Shown: positions 22,054 to 33,049 of the stretch, one piece after another
Layout: each line of letters starts with the position of its first letter
How positions within the stretch are numbered: position 1 is the first letter of the stretch
NCBI GenBank assembly: GCA_047967505.1
Contig: CM106539.1
Direction: 5' to 3' (one strand)
Length of the DNA stretch: 64,000 nt
From: Dipteris shenzhenensis
Taxonomy: Eukaryota; Polypodiophyta; Polypodiopsida; Gleicheniales
Notes under the pieces: generated by a model
What the model saw: only the letters and a program-made list of their open reading frames with translations
What the model was told of the DNA's origin: nothing
Databases searched by the model: none
Made by a program: the position numbers and the translations under genes

Positions 22054-22099
22054 ACGTGTGGGTGTGTACGTGCTAGACGTGTGGGTGTGTACGTGCTAG
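22054..22099. repeat. 23-bp tandem duplication
   Basis: ACGTGTGGGTGTGTACGTGC occurs at 22054 and again at 22077, in perfect copies. It looks like a recent slippage event. Confidence 0.85.
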
Positions 22100-22329
22100 A
22101 GTTTGAGTTCAAGCCCAAGGATCTTGGCCACCTTGTATGGGGTGCTTTGGCACTTTCAACCTCACTGCAACTCAAAAAAAATAAAAACTTGTGCCTTCAC
22201 AAGGTATTCTAGGCCTATCACATTGTTGCATGGTGACATCTGAACGCAAAGGTATGTGGTTGGGTCAGAAGCATACTGTGATCTGTAATATTCCTTTGTA
22301 CATGGTCAGGTTTTGAGTTTACAAAGCTC

Positions 22330-23217
22330 GTGAAAGGCGGTGCATGCTTGTTTTTCACCCGAAGAGTTTCGTCATTTCACAAATGTTGGCTTGCGCTTTT
22401 GAGTGCGACCTGCCTGAGGATGCTCAGGCGGTACAGTTCCTTGGCAAGGGATTCTGTCTGCTTAGGTACAGTTGGGAGTCATGCAGAAGTCTCCTATTGG
22501 GAAGGTCTTTCACCTTTTGTGGTGCTTGTTACGGAGCCGACCTTTGTCGATTGAGGAGATCATCTGTCACGATGGGTGGGGTATTCCCTGGGCTTCAAGG
22601 GTGGATGTATGGACGGTTGGAAGCTGCATCTCTGGGTGAGTTTTGCACATGCCACAGGCTGCGAGGGGCACCAAACGAGCATGGATATGATAGTGCAAAC
22701 GGAAAGATGTATCTCATTGACTTCTCGTCTACCTGATAGGACGATTCATACACAAGTTGTCAAGTTCGGGCCCATATCTTTAGGCGTGCAAGCAGGGTGG
22801 GCAATTTTCCTTGTAAAGGTGCCAAGGTTGGGACCATGGCCAGTGTGGGTCAGGAACCGGATGCTAATTGAGGTGGGAAGACCGTTAGACGAGGCAACCC
22901 CCCTAAGAATGTTCAAGAGCACATATGTATTCCCAAAGGAGCCTCCTTTCCAGCTAATTGGGATAGAAAGGCAAATGCTCCACAACCGAACGTTCCAAGA
23001 AAATGTGAGGGTTTGTAGGGAAACATATGCCTGAACACATGCTGGTCGCAATGCTGCAGGGTTTTTGGCAAGCAGCGAATACCATGCCACTGTAGTGTTC
23101 TCCAAGGAAACGATAATGGTGGAACAGCATTTCACGCAGAGGGAGCATCCCTATCTCCTGCGCCATATTGCGCAGGAGATGGGTTGCACACAAAAATCCT
23201 ACAGAATGACATTTTGA
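22330..23217 (+). pseudogene. Unrecognised reading frame with two TGA stops
   Basis: One plus-strand frame stays open for 296 codons from 22330 to the TGA at 23215-23217 except for TGA at 22552-22554 and 23032-23034. GC content is visibly higher than in the flanks. The middle part reads LGVQAGWAIFLVKVPRLGPW and LRMFKSTYVFPKEPPFQLIG. After the second TGA the frame goes on with AAGFLASSEYHATVVFSKET and YLLRHIAQEMGC. Both stops could come from CGA by C-to-T change. A second frame (22344-22736) is also open for 130 codons, so the true frame upstream of 22560 is not certain. I recognise no domain and give no function. It could be an old gene, an exon of one, or the end of a mobile element. Confidence 0.4.
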
Positions 23218-23233
23218 TACGTCATTTTTACAT

Positions 23234-23235
<2 letters not shown>

Positions 23236-23268
<33 letters not shown>
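23236..23268. repeat. GA microsatellite
   Basis: A clean GA run just after the unrecognised frame. Confidence 0.95.
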
Positions 23269-23273
<5 letters not shown>

Positions 23274-23339
23274 ACTAACTGTCGTTATCTTAAATTGCAG
23301 GAAGCCGATTTCAACCAGGGTTTGTTGATGACACATGAG

Positions 23340-23545
23340 AATAATATCAAATCAAGATCAAATTTTATGTAACATGAGGGATTCCGTCTCTTCTTTACTA
23401 GATCATATACATTATCACTCTCATATATATGATCAAATAAAGATCAAATCTTGTATAATATAAGGGATTACTCCTCTTCTTTAATAAATCTTATACATTA
23501 TCCCTATTGGTTACGCCCCTTATTTACTCAATCTTACACATTATC
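23340..23545. repeat. ~88-bp tandem repeat, 2.5 copies
   Basis: AAATCAAGATCAAATTTTAT (about 23348), TGATCAAATAAAGATCAAAT (about 23430) and a partial third unit each lead into GAGGGATT/AAGGGATTA, CTCTTCTTTA and CTTATACATTATC. The units are diverged. Confidence 0.7.
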
Positions 23546-25043
23546 TCTCGTTTCGTGTCAAATTCTTTGCAATTTATAGGTTGCATGTTTATTTCAATGT
23601 TATGGGGACAATGCTATAGAGAAGCTTTGATCTTGAGGAACATTCTTCACTGATCTCTTCTAAGCATTGTTTCAGGACAACATTCTCTCCTAGCATTCCA
23701 TGGCACTGCAACATGATATAGGCCAAAGCTGCTCGTTGAAGAGAGCCTGTTGCTCCAATATCAAGTGTAGGATGTTACTTCGGCTGTCGACAAGTAAGCT
23801 CTTCCAATATACCCACTGTTACACCTACCATGCAGGGCTGAGCAATCTCACAAACAAATGATCAAATCATTGAGGCACCACACGCTGCCCCAAGAAGTGC
23901 ACTCAGCAACTGAGACTCCAGGTCAGAACGACTAATCAGCTAAACCATTTGGTTAACTCGGGTACACTAACAAAAGTGAACAGACCCTCCAAATGGAGGC
24001 CAGCAGTTGTAAATATCACTCTGAAATACCATTCACAGTCAAAGAACCCAAAAGAAGCTGGGACTCCATGTGTGATACAGTGTACTGAGACCATGTTAGG
24101 GATGAAAAAGCACTCTCTTTCAAATTAGAAGCCAGATAGGCATTGCCTTCCAAAGCCCACTAGCTTTGGAGCCCATTCAGGAATAGAACAATTGCTAACA
24201 AATTAGCATATACACCTGAAGCCAAATGAGGAAAACATTCATATCCCTCCAATGATGGAAGGTATACCTGAAGGAACATCCTGCAACTCAATAACTTGAG
24301 CAAATAAACTAAGCACAAGAGAACGTGAGACCCAAGCTAACAGTAAACACAATGAACCACTTAACCAATGTTTATACAAGTTTGACAAGCTCACAGACTA
24401 ACTCCAAGAATAAGAACAGACAACCAGCAAGTGCACAAAATCAAAATAGGTAATTAAAAAGTCAAGGGCTGGATTCTGACACAACTCGTAGACGTATTTA
24501 AAGCCTGCTCCAGATACCCACAACAATGAAACCAACAGGTGGTATGTAAGAGTGGAACGGTCTATGATAGCACATTCTTGTTGCTATCAGATCAGCTGTG
24601 CGTGCAAGTCACTTCACCGAATTTCATGATAATCATAAAAATATCTTTTTTCTTAAATTTTTTTAAAAACCACTCTTGCTCATTTTCTTAGATTGCAGGA
24701 CCTTGCAGGAAAGAAAAAAAGCTGACACCATAGGAGGCCCTTGAAAAAGATCACGTAATAGCTACAAAACAAGTGTGGGAGAGCTCAGGAAGGCTGAATA
24801 GCAAACACACAACTTCTTGCATGTTTGCAATAATTTAGACACAAACGAGGAGGATCTCTTATGCGAAGCACCTCCATGTCTCCTGAAAGACTCTGGCTTC
24901 TGAAACATCAGTAGCAAATTTTGAAAACCTTAATACCAGGAAAGACCTTGGGGGAGACGCTTGGGACATTGTGTGTTTTAAAAAATACAGCTTTCGAATT
25001 GAAAAGAACCACTGCACTCATCCTATCTTGGCATTCGCACTAG
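23546..25043. other. 3' flank of the PP2C gene
   Basis: No gene is visible. The first few hundred bases below 25044 would be the minus-strand 3' UTR. I found no clear AATAAA on that strand and cannot place the poly(A) site. Confidence 0.5.
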
Positions 25044-27396
25044 TTACCTATGCCTAGCTTTCAAGTCAATAACTACCACACTAATATTGTCTTTGCTACC
25101 CCTGCTATAGGCCACCTTCACTAGAATTGCAGCTGCCTCAGATGCTGGGTCCTCACCAGGAGGAGATGCTCCGGATTCCTGCTTCCTTCGACCGATGGCC
25201 AAGCCCCTCCGAGCATATTCACATGCAACGTCATTACTGACCACATCCCATAAGCCATCGCTTGCTAGGATCAAACATTCATCCTCTTCTGTTCGTTGTA
25301 AGCACGTTACCTCAGGTTCTGAAACTACATAACGCTTTAAGTAGCGATCCCCTGCCATAACATCGAGGTGGCACACAACATTAGAGATTCAGAACTTCAA
25401 ATGGTGTTCCCATAGATGACAAACCACTGATAAAGAAAGAACCAACCTATTGCCCTGGAGAGTGCCAGAAGGCCTCCCACTCTATAGCCATCCCAGTATA
25501 TAACTCTTCCACCAGCAGCCTCAATGCGGCTAGTCTCATCATCTCTTTCTGGCTGTGCACAATGAAAAAGAAAGACAGCAACCATCCCAAATAAGTAAAC
25601 CCTCGCATTGATAACCACAAGGCTGTCAAACATAGATAAGCAATCCTGGGAGCTTAAAAGATCAGGTAGGAAAATACAAAAAACGGAATTCCAACCTGAA
25701 GTTGATGAGGCAAAGAAAGAGAAGGCTTTCAATGCCCCAAGGAGATTACTAAACACTGAAAAGCAATGCTGAATTTAGCAAGACGGAGTAAAATCACAAA
25801 AGCCGAGATCACCTTGTGATCTTTGGAGAGGGGGATGGCCTTCCCGCCTCGAGACAGGACAGCTCTGGAGTCTCCACAGTTTGCAACTACAATCTGACTG
25901 GAGCCAACCACGGCCACCACAGCAGTTGTACCAACGTTCTCTGGAGCAATTGTATCTGCACAGCACGTAGAGGTGCTATCTATGTCGTCACACACTCCAT
26001 TCGGACAAACTCCACCCACTTCTTTGTCCATTTTAGAAAAACAATCTGTCATTGCCTTCTCCCATTTAGAGCGCCATCCACCTGCAGGATCGCTCTTAGG
26101 ATCTTCATCGATGGAAACTTTGGTAAGCTCCTCCGCCAGAGCCTGATGGAACCTCTCCATACAGTACTTAGAGGCCTGCAGTGTAGAACCGTAAGAGAGC
26201 AATTTCGGTACTTCAGAACTAAGAAATGGGAACCATGAAGTAAGAGCATGAATACCTCCCAAAGAAAAGAAATTGTTTGAATTAGTCTCTCTCACCTGGG
26301 AGCCGCCATGGCCATCATACACAGCAAAGAAGTGAAGGTCTTGAATTCCTCCTCTCCATCGCTCACAGTATGCTCCCTTGGCATCGCAAGGAAGAGCCGC
26401 AAAAGACGGCACAATGGCTGCTGTGTCTTCCATCTCTCGGCGACGACCACACATCAAAACCTTTGCACTGGGAGGGCATTTCGTATCACTCAAGCAGCAA
26501 GTACGAGGGGGGGTAGAATTATCTAAAGCAGCTGAAGACAACTCCTCAATTACGTTATCGTGATCAGGTTTCCTGGTATCCACCATGTCTACGTCGTCCT
26601 GCGGCGTATCAGGGGATGAAGTCTGCTGCACCAGTCCTTGAGAATCAAACACCTGTGCCGAGATTTCTTCCCCCGCTGAAGAAGCCCCTGAAATGGGCTC
26701 GGGATGACTTTCTTCCACAGAAGGAGCCACAAGCATCGGTTGGATCTCCTCAACTTTCTTAACTGGATGTAGCAGCTGCTGCTGCTGCTCTTGTTCTACA
26801 GCAGCTGTGAAAACCGGTGACGGAGGGGAGTTGCTAGAAATTCCCGTTTTCCATGTAGCAGAAAATCCTGGTTGGGAGTGGGAGTCTGTCAAGGAGCCAC
26901 CATGTTCGTCACTGACGAAAGTAACATCCACAGTAGGGGCACCACAGCTTCGGCTGGTCTTGGTGCTGATCTTAAAGATGCACTTGCCGGTGGCGGATTT
27001 ATGGTAGCCTTCGGGAGGGAAAGACTTGGATCTGATCAAGCCAGTGCCGCCGCGTCTGAGGAAGGAGGTGCTACGGGAGGAGAGGAAGTTGCTCTTGATT
27101 TCAGCGAGGAACTGAGACGTCAAAGAAGGAAGGACATCAGCAGCATCAGAAGGCTTGGACTTGGAAGAATTGTCGGGGTCGGCCTCGCAGAGTTCGAAGA
27201 GAGGGCCACTGAGGGCTCGCGATCGTTTGTGGATGCCTCCCTGTTGCGTAGAGGAATTCCTGGAGCCAGACATCTGCTTGAGGCGTCTGATCTCGACTCT
27301 TGCAGCGACTGCTGTCGAAGGAGCTGCTGCGTCGAAGATGAGCGTCGTTGCCGTCTCCTCCAAAATACAGGAATCCGATGCAGCCACAGATTCCAT
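25044..27396 (-). CDS. Clade A protein phosphatase 2C (ABA co-receptor type)
   Basis: Four exons on the minus strand: 27396-26296, 26175-25813, 25552-25447 and 25351-25044. All introns are GT-AG; they join to 1878 nt, 625 residues. The start ATG at 27396 (MESVAASDSC) is preferred although the frame is open upstream, because the upstream part encodes GA-repeat Glu-Arg. The N-terminus has VAARVEIRRLK, like other clade A members, then a Ser-rich linker and a Gln run. The catalytic domain starts near 316 (CGRRREMEDTA). Metal ligands fit DGHGG (361-365), D555 in LASDGLWDV and D611 in GSKDNISVVV. W508 (VIYWDGYRVGG) is the 'lock' tryptophan that contacts ABA-bound PYR/PYL receptors. Known role: it dephosphorylates and inactivates SnRK2 kinases until ABA is sensed. 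HAI/AHG3-like or ABI/HAB-like is not settled. No lesion is seen; likely functional. Confidence 0.93.
25352..25446 (-). other. PP2C intron 3
   Basis: 95 bp, GT (25446-25445) to AG (25353-25352), phase 1. It splits the Gly codon of the AIGDRYL motif (G|GG). Confidence 0.88.
25553..25812 (-). other. PP2C intron 2
   Basis: 260 bp, GT to AG (GTGCACAG end), phase 0. It lies between SKDHK and PERDDE, a common clade A intron site. Confidence 0.9.
26176..26295 (-). other. PP2C intron 1, 120 bp and stop-free
   Basis: GTGAGAGAGA donor and CTGCAG acceptor, phase 0. It lies between DGHGGSQ and ASKYCMERF. Its length is exactly 40 codons and it contains no stop in the gene's frame, so a retained form stays open. 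The family alignment (GGSQVANYC-like) supports removal in the main form. Confidence 0.9.
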
Positions 27397-27458
27397 GAAC
27401 AAACAAACAACACAACAAGCACTCCTCTTCGCCTTGTCCGAAGCTTCTCTCTCGCACA

Positions 27459-27499
<41 letters not shown>

Positions 27500-28401
27500 C
27501 TGTGTCTCTTTCTCTGGCGTCTGTCTCTTTCCCAAGCTCCGTGCTGCAAGTGGATCACGGGCTGTGCACCAGGCTGTGCCCCAACCAGGTCCTTCCCTCA
27601 AGCTGCCCCCCGCAAAAAGCAGCCTATCAAGACTAGGGTTGCCTGTGCTCCGGCAGGCCCATAGCAGCTCGAGAAGGGATCTTGCGTGGGGACGATGACA
27701 TGACAGAGGAGCAGGAGATGGATGGACGCGAAAAGAAGGCCGGGAAAGGGACAGCTCTTTTGGTGCTCCGAAGATACACAGAGAGAGACAGAGAGAGAGA
27801 GAGAGGGAGAGAGCGCACAAGCAAGCAGCTCACACAAGCAGAAGGGAGACTCCGTTGCGTGAGCTCTATTTCCAAGACGGGAGAAGAATGTCATCCACAG
27901 CGAGCTCAGACAAGTACGCCATAGCTGCTGCTGCTGCTGCTGCTGCTGCTACTCCCACGCCATGAAATCGCCAGACAAACGTAAAAGAAGAACACGATCA
28001 CGCAGCCTTAGCCAAAATTTCTCGAAATAATCATCGAACACACAAACATCCATCCAACCAGTAGCTCCTCCTCCACGCCCTCACCTCCTATCGCTTTCTC
28101 CCCCCCCCCCTTCACGAGTCAGCCCTGTCCTGAGTCTTCCACCTTTACGGCTCCATCTTTTGCTGCACAGAATTTCCCAGCTACATGCCAAATCGAAGAC
28201 ACAGATAAATCGACAGCAGCCTCGTCCTCTTTGTGCATCTCTGATGAAACAGACGACATCAACCCCAGCTGTGAACTTCGGGGCCACGCGTCCCACGCCC
28301 TACCGCTCTACCTCTCCCCAGTACCTTCCATTCAAGCGAGCTGGCTCCTTCCCTCGCCAGATTTTTCACGGTTGTCGCTGTAACAAGAACAGCACAGACA
28401 G
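27397..28401 (-). promoter_or_regulatory. 5' UTR and upstream region of the PP2C gene
   Basis: GC-rich and CpG-containing compared with the rest of the window. It holds a CT run at 27462-27496 (GA on the coding strand), a GA run at about 27783-27812, and (GCT)9 at 27924-27950. GA-rich 5' leaders are common in plant genes. No clear TATA box or transcription start could be fixed. One CACGT core lies further out at 28647, too little to call ABA control. Confidence 0.5.
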
Positions 28402-28971
28402 GTGAACCAGACCCGTTCCCCTACCAACTGTTCTCCACCTTACTCTTGCATCTGGCACCAGCGAAAGCGAATTTGTTTCTCCCTCAACTCCTCAGGCTGC
28501 AATACGTCCTTCCGCCTCGCACTATCACTACAGCACAGCTTACATTTTGACATCTTCCACTTTTACGCCTCGTCCGCCCCTCGTCAACTTTGCTGCGATG
28601 ATTTGCACGCAGCAAAAGGAACACGGCTCTTTCCGAGCCAGCTGTGCACGTTCCCCCACTTTTTACATACCGGCGAGGCCGTTAGGACACGAACTATCGC
28701 TTCACGCAACAGGGAGAGGTGGCGAGGGGGCGCTTCGACTTACATAATTCCGCCTTACATACGGTTGGTCCCGCTGGAAACCTTGGTCCAGCGCAGCGAA
28801 AGGAACCTGTGCGTGCTACGCTTTATTGATGGGAGAAGTGATCCACGCCACAAATCCACGAAACGAAGCAAGAAAGCCAAGAAAGGCAGGGATGGAAAGG
28901 CAAAGGGCTTGAGATCGGGAGGGAAGAGATTTGAGAGGAGCTTCAAGGTGAGAATGGCTATGGCGGACTAG
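28402..28971 (+). CDS. Unsupported 189-codon frame
   Basis: A plus-strand frame from ATG 28402 to TAG, divergent from the PP2C gene. The N-terminal half is Cys/Ser-rich without pattern. The C-terminus is strongly basic (RHKSTKRSKKAKKGRDGKAK). I recognise no family. It may be a chance frame in GC-rich promoter DNA. Confidence 0.15.
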   Translation: MNQTRSPTNCSPPYSCIWHQRKRICFSLNSSGCNTSFRLALSLQHSLHFDIFHFYASSAPRQLCCDDLHAAKGTRLFPSQLCTFPHFLHTGEAVRTRTIASRNRERWRGGASTYIIPPYIRLVPLETLVQRSERNLCVLRFIDGRSDPRHKSTKRSKKAKKGRDGKAKGLRSGGKRFERSFKVRMAMAD

Positions 28972-31740
28972 CAGACTGAAGGATTGTCAAAGTAACATTG
29001 GAACGAATTTTTGAAGTTTAACTCTTAATCTTCGTGTAATTATTCGCTTAATTAGCCATTAAGCATCTAGTCAGCCCTACATGTTGACTTGCTTCCCCTC
29101 CTCTTGACCAAGTTTCCTTGACCTTGGTTCCCCTCCTCCATGTAGAATTCTCTCACCTCGCCTTCGCACTCGGAGTTCGACCCCGTCTTGTCGTTCCTCG
29201 TACCATCTCACGACACGTTTCGACAAGGAGAATTGTTGTTACTACTGTTGGATCGTCCCAACCCTCTCTGTGGGGGGATGTCACTCACTGGAAAATTGCA
29301 TCGACCACGCTGCTTGTACTATCTGACGGGGGACTCACAGATTCACCTATAACCGCTCTCTCCTCCACTCTGTCGTGGAGAGGTCGCTCCCCCAGAAAGG
29401 TGTTGCATACATGGCAATTGGTCTCACTAGCGTGTGGAAAAGCCAGCCCTTCGTTAGATTGGTTGAACGATTCTTGATTGGTGCTTGGGTCATGGGGGCT
29501 GAGTAAGGGGAAAAAGGGGCTCGTTGAACAAAGGAGCCTTCTGTCGAACATGTACTTTATCAAATGGACATGTGCCGCCTCATGAAATTCCCCTTTTATG
29601 AGGATGGCATCCACCTCGTCTCAACCCAACTCTACATGTATGCTCAAATCGCACATGAGTCACTAATCAACCTTGCCTCCCTGATCAAAGCACTTTATGG
29701 AGTGGAAATTGCATCTACTCAACATAGTTGTCAACACCATTTTCCTTGTTCTTCCCTGTCCAGAAGTGAACTTTAACCCTTGTTGAGTTGCCATTCCTTG
29801 GTGAAGTTTACTATCATCCTCATCAATTCTCCTTTGCTCCCTTGACATTCAAGCATGGTGTCATTTTGATCAGCCCTACCTTAACATTCGTGAAAAGGCC
29901 CTTTCCTAAAAATCAAGCAAGTGAGCAACAACATGCTATCACTTTGATCCATCCTTCCTTGCTCCTTGACATCCTTCTTGATGACAAGGCATAGATTGCC
30001 CTTCCTTAAATTCAAGGCGAGAGAGCGAAGGTGGCAACAAGTACCCTTGATTTCAAAAAAAGGCTCCCCAGGCCCTTTCCCTCTTATCATGACATCCTTC
30101 CATAAAGGCAATGTTGCTTGCATCCTAGGGATATGGGCAAGATGGGTCCCCTACTCAAGGAACTATCATTACCAAAGGTGCATTCAAGTAAAGCCCTTGG
30201 GAAGGTTGTGTATGTGTGTCTGAGACGAACTTAGGTACCAACGATAGTTAGCCCAAACATAATGCCTATGATGAGAGGGCTCAGTATGAGGTGGCGAACA
30301 ATGACAAAGCTTGTAAATGCAATGACCTCTTGGCATGATGAAGTCACCTCTCTGAGCACATCGATAGGAAACAACATACACTGACTATCAAGAGTCTAAC
30401 ATCAAGTTACATCTTTACTTATCGATATGTACTATATGGAAACCTATATTTGCAACTTCACCTTAGCCTTGGTTTGGCTCTCAAAGTGACACGCATCATA
30501 AGCAACTTAACCTAGGTGTAATTTAAAGATAACAGACAATGAATGATCGCCTTCTATAATACCATCTCTATCTTAAGCCTACATTGCCATTGGCATGCAC
30601 AAATTATATGCCTCAACCCATTAGTGTACTAGATTAGCGGTAGCCTAGTGCCTAGGTGGTTGGTTTGTACAAACTGGGGTGAGTAGTTATAATTACCCCA
30701 CCCATTGCCTCCCATCACATTGTACATAAACTCCATTATCCTTCCATGACAACCAATGCCTACCCCACATCTACAATAGGGTTCTCATTACAATCAAATG
30801 GATGTGCTTGTGTAAACAGGTGGCGTCTTGACCATTATCGCAATGTCATAAGCCATGACCACTATTCTTGCTTGCAAAATGCCAAGCGCACAGCACAACG
30901 GGGACCCGATAAGCCAATCCGCTCAATGCAAACATTGATTTCCATTCTTACCCACATCACGCAAAGATAACAAGCCTTTTAAGATGCCGAAGATGAACCA
31001 TGGTGGGTTTCTCATCTAATAAAATCAAACATATTCACAAGCCTTACTACAAGCCTACATTTATGTCATCTCAATCAAATACAATACTCCCACGAGGCCA
31101 AAGCCTAAGATGCAAGATGAGCTTAATGACAACACCTAAGGGTCTAAAAGTTTGGTTAGATAGGTCCTCGTGCTTCTTCTTCATTGTCCACTTTGTCTTT
31201 TCAGAAAACATTAGCCTTTATCCTTTCTTCCCTAAAAGTGGAAAAAATAATTCTTAATGCCAAGTCTACTTGATATGTCAAATCAACTATTATCCCCTTT
31301 CACTCAAAGAGAATACTCCTATAAGGCCACAAAGCCCACAAGCAAAATTATTGCCATCCCCCAAAGGCCCTGACATCAATAACTACAATCAGAAGGTTAG
31401 GTTAGATAGGGTCATCATGTTGATTCTTTATTTCCACCTTGTTTTGTCCACAAAAACTTTAGCCACATGGTTTTTCTTTGATTAAAAATCCCCTCTTTTT
31501 TTGTGAAATAAAATAGAAGATCCCTTTATTGTAAATATATACTATGGTAGACTTATTCAACCTACACAAGCTGACTTTCCCTCTTCCATTGACAGACATT
31601 GTGCACCCTGTAGCTACACACTAGCATGAGGAAAATTTTCTTCTTTTTTTTTTGCAAAAAGACTAGTGTGATATACTTGATAATGTGGGACTTCCTTTAC
31701 GCCTTTCTAACACACTTTTAGGTTCGTGCATTCTGTGGAA
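28972..31740. other. No recognisable gene; diverged ~240-bp repeat near 31060-31500
   Basis: Sequence with many short frames. Phrases such as AATACTCCCACGAGGCC (about 31080) and AATACTCCTATAAGGCC (about 31310), followed by GGTTAGATAGG in both, mark an old duplication. 29100-30230 is higher in GC and might be an eroded transposon, but no domain could be identified. Confidence 0.45.
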
Positions 31741-31748
31741 TATAAATA
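31741..31748 (+). promoter_or_regulatory. TATA box (TATAAATA) without a gene
   Basis: GGAATATAAATAGC is followed 25-35 nt later by a C-rich start-like stretch and then a leader, with no coding frame. Such an isolated promoter may be part of a decayed LTR. Confidence 0.35.
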
Positions 31749-32037
31749 GCTATCCCCTTGCTTCCAAGCCCCTGCTGCTACTTCATTTCTATACTTTGAG
31801 GCTAAAGTAATAATATAATAATTTTATGTGAGGTCCATTTGAAGGGGTTAGTTAGAACATGGTGGCGATGGCTTTCCTCCTTGTGGTCCCTATTGTCATC
31901 TAAAGTGGGTGTGCAGGTGGTGCTTGATCTTGGGTTCAGGGTTTACACTAGAAAACAATATAAAGGAGAAAATGAGAAGCACTCCATTTGCCACATTAGC
32001 GGTAGTTGAGGATCACTTTGATAAAGTTAACTAGAGT

Positions 32038-32039
<2 letters not shown>

Positions 32040-32077
<38 letters not shown>
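32040..32077. repeat. GA microsatellite
   Basis: A clean GA run followed by a TGCGCG/CATGCGCG stretch and a CA run to about 32120. Confidence 0.95.
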
Positions 32078-32078
<1 letters not shown>

Positions 32079-32400
32079 GTGCATGCGCGTGTGCGCATGC
32101 GCGCGTACACACACACACAGAGAATTTGTAAAAACATATATACGTAGGAAAAGGAAAGGGGTGGAGTGATTCTTTAGTAAAGAAAGGGGTGGAATAATTC
32201 TTTGGTAGAGAAAGTAGCATTCATTGTCCTATTTGCGTACCCTTGACGTATAATATGTGTGAAAAACAAAGTCATAAAAGATACATTTTTGGGTGAATTA
32301 CAAAAAGGGGAGATGGCCGAAATGGGCATACCACCCTAGGCCTATGCTGCTCACAGCCAGAGTTAACCTGGAGTTGCTCCAAACGTCCCAAATGGCATGG

Positions 32401-32980
32401 CTAACCTGTTGGCAAAGTCCTGTAAGTAAGATTTAAAACCGAGGGGCCAACATGAACCTTGTGTTGAAACACACTCTTGTTTCTCACATCCCAAACCCCA
32501 AGTAACACCGTTGCTCGCAGATAGGGCCAAGAGGTTGCCAAAGTGGATGGCAACTTCCTCGTGACTTCAAGCAAAGAATTTGCCATCAACCTCGAATTTT
32601 TGACTGCCGCCTCCAGCTTATGCCACACCTCCCTAACCAAAGGGCAATGATGTCAAGAGTCTTGAAGGGTGTTACAACATAGTGTACAACCCTGAGCCCT
32701 CCTTGCAATTTCGCTACGAACCGGCAAAAAGAGAAGAAGAAAGATACTTTCTTTGTGGACCTGGCCAACTAGATGGGCACATCTCACACACCACCCTTGA
32801 TTTGCTGGGGATTGAGGGCTCTCTCCAAAGCAAAATGCAATAGTTCTCACATGCATATGAGATACTATGGCGTAGCTTAGATGGCATGAAGAGATGATAA
32901 GTAACGTGGCCACATGTGACCTCGTAGTGTGGCATTAATAGTGGGTCTAAGTTCATGCCATGAGCATTCTTGTAAGCCAT
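32401..32980 (-). pseudogene. LINE reverse transcriptase zinc-binding tail
   Basis: The minus strand gives an RVT zinc-binding-like module: LPVRSEIARRAQGCTLCCN, then LQDS, an in-frame TGA where Trp is expected, then HHCPLVREVWHKLEAAV and LGVWDVRNKSVFQHK. The CxxC, later HHC and the VW/WDxRNK phrases fit the C-terminal part of plant non-LTR retrotransposon RTs. The frame is the same on both sides of the TGA. No RT palm domain is visible upstream (to the right), so this is probably a 5'-truncated fragment. A poly(A) tail is not obvious on the left. Confidence 0.55.
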
Positions 32981-32985
32981 AAGGT

Positions 32986-32989
<4 letters not shown>

Positions 32990-33023
<34 letters not shown>

Positions 33024-33049
33024 GCACACATGCACACACACACACACCC
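32990..33049. repeat. CT then CA microsatellite
   Basis: A CT run at about 32990-33020, then ATGCACACATG and a CA run to 33049. More TG-rich sequence follows to about 33085. Confidence 0.95.

Noticed and set aside
25729-27558. A single 609-codon minus-strand frame as the PP2C coding sequence
   Set aside because: It reads through intron 1 and into intron 2 and starts in a GA-repeat leader. The family alignment and GT-AG sites support four exons starting at 27396.
27155-27664. Plus-strand frames of 169 and 254 codons opposite PP2C exon 1
   Set aside because: They lie antisense to a strongly supported exon in GC-rich DNA and contain only Ser/Leu repeat sequence at the end; no family resemblance.
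27146-27820. A 224-codon minus-strand frame over the PP2C leader
   Set aside because: Shadow frame through CT/GA repeats and the PP2C exon in another frame.
28402-28971. A divergent gene sharing a promoter with PP2C
   Set aside because: The frame has no recognisable domain, an uneven composition and no visible promoter elements; kept only as a low-confidence frame.
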